64,000 nucleotides of DNA from Seleniibacterium sp963677135 (GCA_963677135.2 CAXXLS010000017.1:248001-312000), one strand, 5' to 3'; positions 34,677 to 43,837 are shown, counted from the first letter of the stretch. Program-made: numbers and translations. The notes: a model not told the origin generated them from the letters alone.

Positions 34677-34739
34677 CAGATTGACGCCGAGATTGCGGAA
34701 AAGGATTATTTCCAGTCAGAAACTTGAAGGGATTACCTC

Positions 34740-35852
34740 ATGGCGAATATGCACCAACTACTCAAAGCGATGATTGAACAGGGCGCCTCCGACTTGCACG
34801 TGTCAACCGGCTCGCCGCCGCAGATCCGGATCGACGGCCGTATGACCCCGCTGCCGCTGCCGAACATGTCCGCCGCGGAAACCAAGCAGCTCTGTTACAG
34901 CGTATTGACGGACGCCCAGAAACGCCGCTTTGAGGAGGAAAGCGAACTCGATCTCTCCTTCGGCGTCAAAGGGCTGTCACGCTTTCGGGGGAATCTTTTC
35001 GTCCAGCGCGGGGCCGTTGCCGGCGCTTTCCGGGCCATCCCTTTCGAGATCCGTGGCTTTGAAGAACTTGGCCTGCCCCCGGTGGTGAGGGCCCTCTCCA
35101 AAAAGCCCAGGGGGCTGGTGCTGGTGACCGGACCGACCGGCAGCGGCAAGTCGACGACCCTGGCCGCCATCATCGACGCCATCAACCGTGAGCGCAGCGA
35201 ACATATCATCACCATCGAGGATCCCATCGAATACCTGCATCCTCACAAGAAGTGCCTGGTGAATCAGCGGGAGGTTGGGGCCGATACCCAGTCCTTCAAA
35301 AAAGCTCTCAAATATATCCTGCGGCAGGATCCCGATGTCGTTCTGCTCGGCGAGTTGCGGGACATTGAAACCATTGAAGCGGCTCTGACCATTGCCGAAA
35401 CCGGTCACCTCTGTTTTGCAACCCTGCATACCAACTCCTGTGTGCAGACGATGAACCGGATTATCGATGTCTTTCCGACCACCCAGCAATCCCAGGTGCG
35501 GACCCAGTTGTCCTTCGTTCTCGAAGGGGTTCTTTCCCAGGCCCTGATTCCCAGCGCCAGCGGCAAGGGGCGCTGCATGGCCCTGGAAGTCATGGTCCCG
35601 AATCCGGCCATCCGCAACCTGATCCGCGAAGACAAGGTTCACCAGATCTATTCGCAGATGCAGATCGGACAGGATAAATTCGGCATGCAGACCTTTAACC
35701 AGTCGCTGTTCCTGCTGGCCCATTCCCGGCAGATTACCCAGGAAGACGCCATGGCCAGATCTCATGACCTGGAAGAACTGAAACAGATGTTTGCCAATCC
35801 GCAGGCGGTGCTGAGCCGGAAAAAAGCCATGGGGCCGGCGCGGGGGATGTGA
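34740..35852 (+). CDS. pilT: Type IV pilus retraction ATPase PilT
   Basis: Hexameric ATPase that depolymerises pilin for retraction and twitching. 370 residues. N-terminal PAS-like domain (MHQLLKAMIEQGASDLHVST), Walker A GPTGSGKS at 131-138, Asp box, Walker B VLLGELRDIETIEAAL and His-box ETGHLCFATLHTNS, then the PilT C-terminal AIRNLIREDKVHQIYSQMQ. The AIRNLIRE motif is the retraction signature that PilB lacks. The ATG has GAAGGGA upstream. Confidence 0.96.
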   Translation: MANMHQLLKAMIEQGASDLHVSTGSPPQIRIDGRMTPLPLPNMSAAETKQLCYSVLTDAQKRRFEEESELDLSFGVKGLSRFRGNLFVQRGAVAGAFRAIPFEIRGFEELGLPPVVRALSKKPRGLVLVTGPTGSGKSTTLAAIIDAINRERSEHIITIEDPIEYLHPHKKCLVNQREVGADTQSFKKALKYILRQDPDVVLLGELRDIETIEAALTIAETGHLCFATLHTNSCVQTMNRIIDVFPTTQQSQVRTQLSFVLEGVLSQALIPSASGKGRCMALEVMVPNPAIRNLIREDKVHQIYSQMQIGQDKFGMQTFNQSLFLLAHSRQITQEDAMARSHDLEELKQMFANPQAVLSRKKAMGPARGM

Positions 35853-35939
35853 CGCATCATGACGTATGCTTGTATCGTGACAGTCATGAATACGAAACGG
35901 GTTGAACCTAAATTAAAAGAGTGTTGAAAGGGGTCTCTC

Positions 35940-37157
35940 ATGCCAACGTTCGCTTGGACAGGGCGCTCAAGAGATGGAAAAACCACCAAGGGCACGATGG
36001 ATGCGGCCAGCGAATCGGCTGTCGTCGCCACCTTGCGCCGACAGGGCATCCAGGCCAATAAGGTCAAGGCTGCGGGTACGGGATTAAACGCCGAGATAAA
36101 TATCGGTTTTTTAAAACCGAAGATCACCACCAAGGATATCGTCGTTTTCACCCGCCAGTTCGCGACCATGATCGATGCCGGTCTGCCCCTGGTGCAGTGT
36201 CTGGAAATACTGTCCAGCCAGCAGGAAAACAGGACCTTCAAAGAGGTTCTGACGAAGGTCAAGGAGGATGTCGAATCCGGTTCGACCTTTGCCGACGCCC
36301 TGAAAAAGCATCCCAAGGCGTTTAACGAGCTTTATGTCAACCTGGTTGCGGCCGGGGAGGTCGGCGGTATTCTGGATACCATTCTCAACCGCCTGGCGGC
36401 TTACATTGAAAAGGCGATGAAGCTGCGCAAGAAGGTCAAGAGCGCCATGACCTATCCGACGACCATCGTCGGTATCGCGGTGATTGTCATTGCGGTCATT
36501 CTGGTCTTCGTTATTCCGACTTTTGCCAAGATGTTCGAGGATTTCGGCAGCGCTCTGCCCATGCCGACCCAGATCGTCATCAACCTGAGTAACTTCGTTC
36601 AGGATTACATCCTTTTGATCATCGGCGTGATTGTTTTGCTGATTTTTACGGCAAAGAAAATCTACGCGACTGAGAAAGGCCGTGATGTGATCGATAGGTG
36701 GGCGTTGAAATTACCGGTGTTCGGAGTTCTCATTCGCAAAGTTGCTGTCGCGAAATTCTCGCGCACCCTGTCGACGATGATCTCGAGCGGTGTGCCGATT
36801 CTGGATGGCCTTGATATTGTCCGCAAAACCGCCGGGAACCGCACCATAGAGAAAGCCATCGCCAAGGTCCGGTCGAGCATCAGCGAGGGGCATACCATCG
36901 CCGAACCTCTCAAGGAATCGGGGGTCTTCCCCCCCATGGTGTGCCAGATGATCGAAGTTGGTGAGCAGTCCGGCGCTCTGGATACTATGCTGGGGAAAAT
37001 CGCCGACTTTTACGATGACGAGGTCGATGATGCGGTCAACAACCTGACCGCCATGATGGAACCGATGCTGATGCTGTTCCTGGGGACCACGGTCGGTGGT
37101 CTGGTCGTGGCCATGTACCTGCCGATATTCAAACTGGCCGGAGCGGTTGCCGGTTGA
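35940..37157 (+). CDS. pilC: Type IV pilus inner-membrane platform protein PilC
   Basis: Polytopic platform protein coupling the PilB and PilT motors to pilin. 405 residues, two GspF domains: the first with TRQFATMIDAGLPLVQCLEI, the second with FSRTLSTMISSGVPILDGLD. Three or four membrane segments, e.g. TTIVGIAVIVIAVILVFVIP and YILLIIGVIVLLIFTA. GAAAGGGG is the ribosome site. The stop overlaps the PilS start by one base (TGATG). Confidence 0.95.
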   Translation: MPTFAWTGRSRDGKTTKGTMDAASESAVVATLRRQGIQANKVKAAGTGLNAEINIGFLKPKITTKDIVVFTRQFATMIDAGLPLVQCLEILSSQQENRTFKEVLTKVKEDVESGSTFADALKKHPKAFNELYVNLVAAGEVGGILDTILNRLAAYIEKAMKLRKKVKSAMTYPTTIVGIAVIVIAVILVFVIPTFAKMFEDFGSALPMPTQIVINLSNFVQDYILLIIGVIVLLIFTAKKIYATEKGRDVIDRWALKLPVFGVLIRKVAVAKFSRTLSTMISSGVPILDGLDIVRKTAGNRTIEKAIAKVRSSISEGHTIAEPLKESGVFPPMVCQMIEVGEQSGALDTMLGKIADFYDDEVDDAVNNLTAMMEPMLMLFLGTTVGGLVVAMYLPIFKLAGAVAG

Positions 37158-38803
37158 TGGATTCAGTCGGGAACTCGAGCGTTCAACAAGAAAAAAACGA
37201 TAGCCGCAGTCTGACCTGGTACCTTGCCTGTCGGACTGCGGTTATTACATTTCTGCTGGGCGGAGCGGCCGTCTTTTATGTCAGGGGAACCACGCAGCGG
37301 GATGTTATCGTTCCTCTTTTCCTGCTGATCGCCATATCCTATTTTGCGGCCCTCCTTTCGGCCCTGATCCTCAAGTATTTCAAACGCTTGCGCCATTTTA
37401 CCGAGATGCAGATCGTCTGGGATCTGCTCTTTGTCACGGTTCTGATTCTACTGACCGGCGGAGTGGAGAGCGTTTTCTCCTTTGCTTACCTGCTGATTAT
37501 CGTTTTTACCAGCTTTCTGCTGACGCGCCGCATGACGATCATTGTCGCCGCCTGTTCGACCATTCTTTTCGGCGGCATTCTCGACCTCCAGTATTTCGGC
37601 TATCTGGAATTTCTTAACCTGGGGAGACCGCTTTCCGACGGGACGTTCCTGTCCGTCATTTTCGTCCACTCGGTGGCATTTTTCCTGACGGCCGGCCTCA
37701 GCGGCACCCTGGCCGAACGGTGGCGGCAGAGTGAAGCCCAGCTGCACAAGAAGACTGTCGATTACGCTGATCTGGAAAAAATGAACCGGACAATTCTGGC
37801 CCATATCAGCAGCGGTTTGATGCTGGTCGGTCCTCTGGGCAGAATCCGTTCCTTCAACCGGGCCGCCGAGGACATTACCGGGTTTAGTCTGCTCGACGTT
37901 TACGATCAGGATGCCGTAAAGTTTTTTCCCGGACTGGTTTCGGCACTCAGAACCAATGCCGCACCAGCAAGCAGGGCGGAATGCCGGTTCACAAACAAAT
38001 CGGGGGACACGCTGATTCTGGGGTATGCAACGACCCCCGCTCGCGGTAACCAGGGCGAATTTCTGGGAACCCTGGTGACCTTTCAGGATCTGACCCAGCT
38101 TAAAAAAGTCGAGGAAGATCTGAAGCGGGCCGATCGCCTGGCCGCTGTCGGTCGCCTTGCGGCCGGTATGGCGCATGAAATTCGGAATCCGCTGGCGGCG
38201 ATCAGCGGCTCGGTGCAGATGCTCATGGAATCCTCGACTGTCCGTAAGGATGATCTTGGGTTGATGGAGATCGTGGTCAAAGAGGCTGATCGCCTGAACA
38301 GTCTGCTGACCGATTTTCTGACCTTTGCCAGGCCCAAAGTGCCGGTCAAGCATCGACACAATGTGATCACCATTGTTGACGAGCTGGTGAACATGCTGCA
38401 GGGGGACAGGCGTTTTTGCAACATCGACATCAGGATATCAACGTCTGGAGATGCGGTCCTCGTTGATCTTGATCGCGATATGGTTTTTCAGATCCTGTGG
38501 GATCTGGCCGTCAATGCCATGGAGGCTATGGAGGGCAGGGGGATCCTGAGATTTGTCATCCAAGCCAATAAAGGTGATGACATTTATGCTATTGTAGAAG
38601 ACTCCGGTCCTGGAATTTCCGAGGATATCAAGGGGCGAATATTCGAACCCTTTTTTTCCACCAAGGAGACGGGAACAGGCCTCGGACTGGCGTCCGTTTA
38701 TTCTGTCATGGAAATGCATGGTGGGCGAGTGACAGTTGAGCAGAGCGAACTTGGCGGCGCCAGGTTTTTATTATGTTTTTTGCGTGAGGGGTCTCTGAAA
38801 TGA
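37157..38803 (+). CDS. pilS: Sensor histidine kinase PilS
   Basis: Membrane kinase of the PilSR pair that controls pilA in other species by sensing pilin in the membrane. 548 residues. Six hydrophobic segments (residues about 20-195), a PAS domain (about 210-315), HisKA with His340 in GMAHEIRNPLAAISG, and HATPase_c with EDSGPGISED and GTGLGLASVYSVME. Its start overlaps the pilC stop, and its stop overlaps pilR (ATGA), so pilC, pilS and pilR are coupled. Confidence 0.93.
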   Translation: MDSVGNSSVQQEKNDSRSLTWYLACRTAVITFLLGGAAVFYVRGTTQRDVIVPLFLLIAISYFAALLSALILKYFKRLRHFTEMQIVWDLLFVTVLILLTGGVESVFSFAYLLIIVFTSFLLTRRMTIIVAACSTILFGGILDLQYFGYLEFLNLGRPLSDGTFLSVIFVHSVAFFLTAGLSGTLAERWRQSEAQLHKKTVDYADLEKMNRTILAHISSGLMLVGPLGRIRSFNRAAEDITGFSLLDVYDQDAVKFFPGLVSALRTNAAPASRAECRFTNKSGDTLILGYATTPARGNQGEFLGTLVTFQDLTQLKKVEEDLKRADRLAAVGRLAAGMAHEIRNPLAAISGSVQMLMESSTVRKDDLGLMEIVVKEADRLNSLLTDFLTFARPKVPVKHRHNVITIVDELVNMLQGDRRFCNIDIRISTSGDAVLVDLDRDMVFQILWDLAVNAMEAMEGRGILRFVIQANKGDDIYAIVEDSGPGISEDIKGRIFEPFFSTKETGTGLGLASVYSVMEMHGGRVTVEQSELGGARFLLCFLREGSLK

Positions 38804-40173
38804 AAAAGAAGCAACAGGATATCCTGATTGTCGATGATGAACAAAGCCTGCGGGAGATGCTGGCCATTCTGCTTGAACGGGAAGGTTACCATGTCGTTCA
38901 GGCCGAAAACGGCATAAAAGCCCTCGAGGTGACGGAACGGTCGGAATTTGATCTGATCATCACCGATATGAAAATGCCGGAACTTGGCGGACTCGACCTG
39001 CTGCGGCAGTTGCGCGAGCGGGATAATGACGTCACCGTTTTGATGATGACGGCCTTTTCTTCCACCGAAGATGCCGTCGAGGCGATGAAGCTCGGTGCTT
39101 ACGATTACATCACCAAGCCGTTCAAGAATGACGAAATCAGGCTGGTTATCAAGAACGCCCTGGAGCGGAAAAATCTCCAGAAGGAAAATCTGCGGCTGAA
39201 ACAGCAGCTGGGTGAGCGATTTACCTTCAAGCAGCTGATCGGGGACAGCCGGGAAATGAAACAGTTGATTTCACTGCTGGAGCGGATCGCCCCCAGCCAG
39301 GCCAACGTCCTGATCACCGGGGAAAGCGGGACCGGCAAGGAGCTGGTTGCCAAGGCTCTTCATTTGAACAGTGAGCGCAAATACTTCCCTTTTGTCCCTA
39401 TCAACTGCGGAGCTATTCCGGAAAATCTTTTGGAAAGCGAACTGTTCGGACATGAAAAAGGCGCCTTTACCGGTGCCGACCGTAAAAAAGAAGGGTTGTT
39501 CGAAACCGCCAACCAGGGAACCCTGTTTCTCGATGAAATCGGCGAGCTCCCCATGGGCATGCAGGTGAAGTTGCTGCGGGTTCTGCAGGAGCGCGAATTC
39601 CGCCGGGTGGGAGGAACAAAAAATCTTCCCCTGGATATCCGCCTGGTTGCGGCGACCAACCAGGACCTGATGCAGATGGTGCAGGGCGGAACTTTTCGGG
39701 AAGATCTGTTCTATCGCCTCAACGTGGTGTCCGTAGAGCTTCCTCCCCTGAGAGAACGAAAAAGTGATATCCCCTTGTTGATCAACCGCTTTTTTCATTT
39801 GAAAACCGGACAAGAGGCCTATCCCATTCAGAAAGAAGCCCTTGAGATCCTGCTCAACTACGATTGGCCCGGCAACGTTCGCGAGCTAGAAAACCTGGTT
39901 GAACGCTGTCTGGTTCTGGGGGGGCAGGAAGAACTGAAGGTCGATGCCCTGCCGCCGCAGATGCTTCTGGCGAAAAACGTGACTAACGAGATTCTGACGG
40001 ACATCCCTGACGATTTCAACCTGGAAGACTGGCTGGCAGGGGTTGAACGGTCCGTTCTGTTAAAAGCCCTGGAAAAATCCGGCGGGGTCCGGACCAAAGC
40101 CGCCGATCTGCTCGGGATCAGTTTCCGGTCGATCCGCTACCGGCTGGACAAGCTGGGTATTGGTGATGAGTGA
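38800..40173 (+). CDS. pilR: Sigma-54 response regulator PilR
   Basis: NtrC-type activator. 457 residues: receiver domain with acid pocket D12/D13 and phospho-site D56 (ITDMKMPELGG), AAA+ sigma-54 activation domain with Walker A GESGTGKE at 174-181 and GAFTGA at 221-226 (contacts sigma-54), then a Fis-type HTH at the C-terminus (VRTKAADLLGISFRSIRYRL). Downstream lie pilA and its sigma-54 promoter; the minor-pilin operon 2 promoter is a second likely target. Confidence 0.95.
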   Translation: MKKKQQDILIVDDEQSLREMLAILLEREGYHVVQAENGIKALEVTERSEFDLIITDMKMPELGGLDLLRQLRERDNDVTVLMMTAFSSTEDAVEAMKLGAYDYITKPFKNDEIRLVIKNALERKNLQKENLRLKQQLGERFTFKQLIGDSREMKQLISLLERIAPSQANVLITGESGTGKELVAKALHLNSERKYFPFVPINCGAIPENLLESELFGHEKGAFTGADRKKEGLFETANQGTLFLDEIGELPMGMQVKLLRVLQEREFRRVGGTKNLPLDIRLVAATNQDLMQMVQGGTFREDLFYRLNVVSVELPPLRERKSDIPLLINRFFHLKTGQEAYPIQKEALEILLNYDWPGNVRELENLVERCLVLGGQEELKVDALPPQMLLAKNVTNEILTDIPDDFNLEDWLAGVERSVLLKALEKSGGVRTKAADLLGISFRSIRYRLDKLGIGDE

Positions 40174-40290
40174 GTCGACACGGTATGCGAGACAAGAAAT
40201 CAGCTGCTGAAGAAGAGCGGAATCAAAACCTCAAGCCCATCATTTCTCACGGCAAATTATTTTCTCTGCGTCTCTCCGTGTTCATCTGCG

Positions 40291-40343
40291 ACTGACATAT
40301 GAAGTGACAAAAAATGTCAGTCGTCAGTGCCAATAATTGGCAC
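40291..40343 (+). promoter_or_regulatory. Inverted repeats upstream of pilA (candidate PilR sites)
   Basis: ACTGACAT (40291-40298) and ATGTCAGT (40314-40321) form a perfect 8-bp inverted repeat. Just after, GTGCCAAT-A-ATTGGCAC (40327-40343) is a perfect 17-bp palindrome. They lie about 200-250 bases before the sigma-54 promoter, a normal distance for an NtrC-type activator. The TGTCA core resembles the CTGTCAG found next to the operon 2 promoter. The remaining 40174-40643 gap is A+T-rich with no gene. Confidence 0.5.
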
Positions 40344-40538
40344 ATTATCATGAACAAATCCTTTGATGATTTGTTTTTCTAATAATCGTTTCAAGAAATC
40401 CGAAATGGCTTCAGTTTCCTTTCAAATTAAAAATCAATCAGGTGCGACTTAAGAAACCCTGAAAAAGCCACTGGTTAGGTGTTTTTAAGAAAAGATATTC
40501 TTTAAGCCTGTTATCGCGCTACAACAATCTTTTCGGTC

Positions 40539-40554
40539 TGGCATAACCTTTGCG
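40539..40554 (+). promoter_or_regulatory. Sigma-54 promoter of pilA
   Basis: TGGCAT (40539-40544) and TTGC (40550-40553) give GG and GC with the required 12-base offset, close to TGGCAC-N5-TTGCW. The predicted start is near 40565, giving a leader of about 80 bases before the pilA ATG with AAGGAGATG at 40631-40639. The adjacent pilSR genes support it. Confidence 0.85.
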
Positions 40555-40643
40555 TATGTAATGGCACAGATTTCAAATGAAAATATTATTAAAACTCATG
40601 CGGGTATGAATACCCAGAATCTTTCACACAAAGGAGATGTTTT

Positions 40644-41270
40644 ATGTTGAAGAACTTCCGTAAGGACCAAAAAGGTTTTACCCTGATCGAACTGCTGATC
40701 GTTGTCGCGATCATCGGTATTTTGGCTGCAATCGCAATTCCGCAGTTTGCGGCTTATCGGATTCGTGGGTATAACTCCTCTGCCCAAAGTGATGTGCGCA
40801 ACCTGTCAACTTCTCAGGCTGCACTGTTCTCAGACTGGCAGGTTTTTGGTGAAGCCGCTTCCGTTGCCCTTAATGCTGGGCTTCCCGACTTTGGTGCGTT
40901 TGGTGGCGGTGCCAGCAATAATGTTTTGACTGGCCCTTCAGGGAATACGGCTCAACCCGCAAACGTACCAGTTCTTCAGGCAACAGCACAGGGGGATGAT
41001 CGAGGTGTCCAGATCCCCCTGGGGAACAATGTTATGCTGAATGCCGGAACGGAAGCTGGTGGCCTGACCTCATTTACCGGGATCGCCAAGCATCTTCAGG
41101 GCGATACTTATTACGGCGTAGACAGCGATACTAGTGCTATTTACTTTGACCAGGCTCCGGGTTCAGCTGGTACCGCCCTTGTTGCTGGGGATAATCCTGG
41201 ATCGACTGTTGGTGCGGACGACTTTAATGGGGTTGCAGGACCTAGTACCAACAACTGGGCTATTCGCTAA
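40644..41270 (+). CDS. pilA: Major type IV pilin PilA, long (N+C fused) form
   Basis: Main structural pilin. 208 residues: leader MLKNFRKDQKG, then FTLIELLIVVAIIGILAAIA with Glu5. Mature residues 1-60 line up gap-free with the short 61-residue Geobacter sulfurreducens PilA as I remember it, with aromatics at F1, F24, Y27, Y32, F51 and F57, plus an extra W54. The next 140 residues are Gly/Ala/Asn-rich and end in GDTYYGVDSDTSAIYFDQ and DDFNGVAGPSTNNWAIR, which resembles the separate Geobacter PilA-C protein. So one gene here seems to cover the two Geobacter genes. Terminator directly after. Confidence 0.93.
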   Translation: MLKNFRKDQKGFTLIELLIVVAIIGILAAIAIPQFAAYRIRGYNSSAQSDVRNLSTSQAALFSDWQVFGEAASVALNAGLPDFGAFGGGASNNVLTGPSGNTAQPANVPVLQATAQGDDRGVQIPLGNNVMLNAGTEAGGLTSFTGIAKHLQGDTYYGVDSDTSAIYFDQAPGSAGTALVAGDNPGSTVGADDFNGVAGPSTNNWAIR

Positions 41271-41293
41271 TTTTATTATTGAAAGTCAGATAG

Positions 41294-41324
41294 AAAGCGC
41301 AGCCGGTGAGGCTGCGCTTTTTTT
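41294..41324 (+). terminator. Rho-independent terminator after pilA
   Basis: An 11-bp stem AAAGCGCAGCC / GGCTGCGCTTT with a 5-base loop and a T-run, 23 bases after the pilA stop. It makes pilA a single transcript; some read-through to the ABC genes is possible. Confidence 0.92.
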
Positions 41325-41347
41325 AATGAGACATAGAGTGTCATGTT

Positions 41348-42088
41348 ATGGCTAGTAAAGTTGTTTTTACCGATGTTTGTAAAACCTATGAGCGTGAACT
41401 TGGGCGCAAATCAATTCCGGCCTTAAACGGGGTGACGTTCTCTGTTGCCGAAAGCGAGACTGTCGGACTGATAGGAGCCAACGGGGCGGGCAAGAGTACC
41501 TGCATTCGTTTGTTGATGGATTTTATTCGCCCCGATTCCGGCAGTGTTCTTCTGGGGGGGCGTTCTGTCGGTGACAGTCGTTTGCGGCAGAATGTTGGTT
41601 ATCTTCCTGAAATTCCAAGCTTTCCAGCTAACTTGACGATCATGGACCTGGTAAAATTTGTTGGTGGCTGTCATTCTATGAGAAAAAAACAGCTTATTGA
41701 GCGTGCCGATTATCTTCTAGATTTACTTGGTTTGTGGCATGTTCGTAAAAAGCCTGTCCGAAACTACTCAAAGGGGATGCAGCAGCGTGCAGGTTTTGTG
41801 CTTGCTTTGCTGCACGACCCTTCTTTTCTTATTCTGGATGAACCTATGAGCGGCCTTGACCCGATCGGACGTGCCCAGATAGGAGAATTAGTTTCCCAAT
41901 TGAAACAAGAAGGGAAGACTATTTTGTTCTGTAGCCACATCTTGGAAGATGTTGACCGACTGGTTGATCGCCTGTTGATTCTTCATCATGGGGAGAAGCT
42001 TTTTGAAGGGACGGTGGCTGAGTTGTCTGGTGAGTGTGGGACCTCGTCAATCGTTAGTGGATTTCTTGCAACCATCGGAAAAGCATGA
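41348..42088 (+). CDS. ABC transporter ATP-binding protein (pilin-linked)
   Basis: Cytoplasmic ATPase of an ABC-2-type exporter. 246 residues: Walker A GANGAGKS (about 43-50), signature YSKGMQQRAG, Walker B FLILDEPMSGLDPIGRAQI, His switch FCSHILEDVD. It belongs to the CcmA/NatA-like class. It overlaps the permease gene by four bases. This three-gene unit lies between pilA and pilD; I recall a similar ABC cluster by pilA-C in Geobacter. The substrate is unknown. Confidence 0.9.
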   Translation: MASKVVFTDVCKTYERELGRKSIPALNGVTFSVAESETVGLIGANGAGKSTCIRLLMDFIRPDSGSVLLGGRSVGDSRLRQNVGYLPEIPSFPANLTIMDLVKFVGGCHSMRKKQLIERADYLLDLLGLWHVRKKPVRNYSKGMQQRAGFVLALLHDPSFLILDEPMSGLDPIGRAQIGELVSQLKQEGKTILFCSHILEDVDRLVDRLLILHHGEKLFEGTVAELSGECGTSSIVSGFLATIGKA

Positions 42089-42897
42089 TGAAGGCTACAG
42101 TTGGAAGGATCAGTGCTCTCGCTCTTTTGATTTTTAAGGACGGGATCCGTCGGCGCGCTTTGCTAGGGCTGTTGATTTTGGCTCTTTTTATCGAACTTGG
42201 TGGACTTTTTTTCTTTGGGTTCGTTCCTAGGGATATTGGTCGGGTTTTGTCGGATTACGTTGTCACAATCGGCTGGGCTGCGGGGGTGCTTTATTTGCTC
42301 TTTCATGCCGTTCAAGTGATGAGTTGGGGGGATGACAGGCGTGTGATCCAGTTGTTTCTTGCTCACCCCTTGTCCCGCTATGAATATGTCGGTGGGCTGT
42401 TTGTGGGGCTTTTTTCTTTGCTGCTGTTGCTTAACGCTGTTTTGGCGGGGGCAAGTTTCGCTGTCTTGGTCTGTATAAAGTTTATTGTAGGAAAAGCTTT
42501 CTTTGCCCACCTTGGGTTGGCTGAATATCTTTTGGCCTGGTGTGGTGCATTTTGTGTCCAGTTGGCTTTGCTGTCTGTTATTGCTCTTTTTTCTGGCCTT
42601 GTCCGAGGGGGCTTCGGTGTTCTTCTCTTGACAGTTGCTTATTACCTGATCTGCAATGGACTGCCGATTGCCCGGGATTTTTTTTCAGGAACGTCTGTCA
42701 TTGGGACGTATTTGTTGACCGCCCTGACTTTCTTTTTTCCTGATTTCAGCCGGTGGGACTATAAAGGTGCGATTGCTGTTCTTGGCGCTTTTCCGCCATT
42801 CTCTTCGCTGCTTTTTGATTTCGTTTTTATTGCTGTTTACTGTCTGCTCACTTTGATACTTGCTGCTCGAATTTACAGATCGAGGGATATTAAATGA
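42085..42897 (+). CDS. ABC-2-type transporter permease
   Basis: Integral membrane partner of the preceding ATPase. 270 residues with six hydrophobic segments, e.g. RALLGLLILALFIELGGLFF, LLLLNAVLAGASFAVLVCIK, VAYYLICNGLPIA and FVFIAVYCLLTLILAARIY. The N-terminal helix with LIFKDGIRRRALLGLL is the coupling region common to ABC-2 permeases. It overlaps the ATPase and the downstream gene by four bases each, so the three are tightly coupled. Confidence 0.85.
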   Translation: MMKATVGRISALALLIFKDGIRRRALLGLLILALFIELGGLFFFGFVPRDIGRVLSDYVVTIGWAAGVLYLLFHAVQVMSWGDDRRVIQLFLAHPLSRYEYVGGLFVGLFSLLLLLNAVLAGASFAVLVCIKFIVGKAFFAHLGLAEYLLAWCGAFCVQLALLSVIALFSGLVRGGFGVLLLTVAYYLICNGLPIARDFFSGTSVIGTYLLTALTFFFPDFSRWDYKGAIAVLGAFPPFSSLLFDFVFIAVYCLLTLILAARIYRSRDIK

Positions 42898-43706
42898 AGT
42901 TCTGGATAACCCTGATTTGTCTCATGCTCTATTGTGGTCTCTGGTGGAATGCGCGTGCTGGCGTACCGTGGAAAGACCGCTATTTATCGCCACCACTTCC
43001 GGTTCCTGTTTATAAAATGGTCAGTGGGTATGGAGAACACATGGCGGGTTTTTCTCTTTTTGTCAGATCGGCGATATTCTGCGGGAACAGGAATGTTTCG
43101 TCAGTGGACCAGCGAGCAAATGCGCAAATAATATCTTTGCACTTTGACGCTGCGGCCCAGTTGTACCCCAAGTTTATTGACAGTTATTTTTTTGCTCAGT
43201 CTTTTGTCGCGCATATTTCCCCGGATTTTGCTCGCCAGGTCAATCTTATCCATGACCGTGGGATTGCCGCATTGCCAGAGTATTTGTATATCCCATTTTT
43301 TAAAGCCTACAATCTTCTCCGCTACCTTGATGACCCCTTGGCTGCTTCCCGGATTTTTGAAGATTTATCACGCCTGCCAGAGGCGCCACGCTGGTTTCTT
43401 TCACTGAGTGCCAAACTAAAGGGGCGCAGCGGGGAGCTTGTCGCAGGTCGGGGGATGTTGCGAATAATGTATGTCGAAGAAACAAACCCTGAAGTACGGG
43501 AGCGCTATGCGCTTGAGATTGATAATTTTGACAAGGCCCTGGGTGTTCAGGCTGCGATTGACCAATTCCGGCATGATCGGGGGCGCGACCCTGAGGAGTT
43601 AGGTGAGTTGGTGCCTAGGTATCTACCGGAGCTGCCAAAGTTAAACCTTGGCGCTGTATTTGGCTGGCAGGCTTCGCGTTTACGGTTGCAATATCCCGTA
43701 TTTTGA
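42894..43706 (+). CDS. TPR-like envelope protein of the pilin-linked ABC unit
   Basis: 270 residues. It begins with a membrane/signal segment (MKFWITLICLMLYCGLWWNA). The rest is helical with repeated Ala/Leu/Tyr/Phe patterns such as AAQLYPKFIDSYFFAQSFVA and AYNLLRYLDDPLAASRIFED, which look like TPR hairpins. The C-terminal part (AIDQFRHDRGRDPEELGELV) resembles a pilin or GspG-type region. It overlaps the permease gene by four bases. Function unknown; context suggests it works with the ABC pair outside the membrane. Confidence 0.7.
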   Translation: MKFWITLICLMLYCGLWWNARAGVPWKDRYLSPPLPVPVYKMVSGYGEHMAGFSLFVRSAIFCGNRNVSSVDQRANAQIISLHFDAAAQLYPKFIDSYFFAQSFVAHISPDFARQVNLIHDRGIAALPEYLYIPFFKAYNLLRYLDDPLAASRIFEDLSRLPEAPRWFLSLSAKLKGRSGELVAGRGMLRIMYVEETNPEVRERYALEIDNFDKALGVQAAIDQFRHDRGRDPEELGELVPRYLPELPKLNLGAVFGWQASRLRLQYPVF

Positions 43707-43837
43707 CAAAATCCTTTTGAAATATTTTTGTTTGCTGGTACGAAATGCGTTGAAAGAGTGGTCTTTTTTGATGTTTGTAGGTAAGGGCATTCAGTTTTAT
43801 GTTCGGCCCGGCGATATCCTGCCTCTTTTTAATGACT

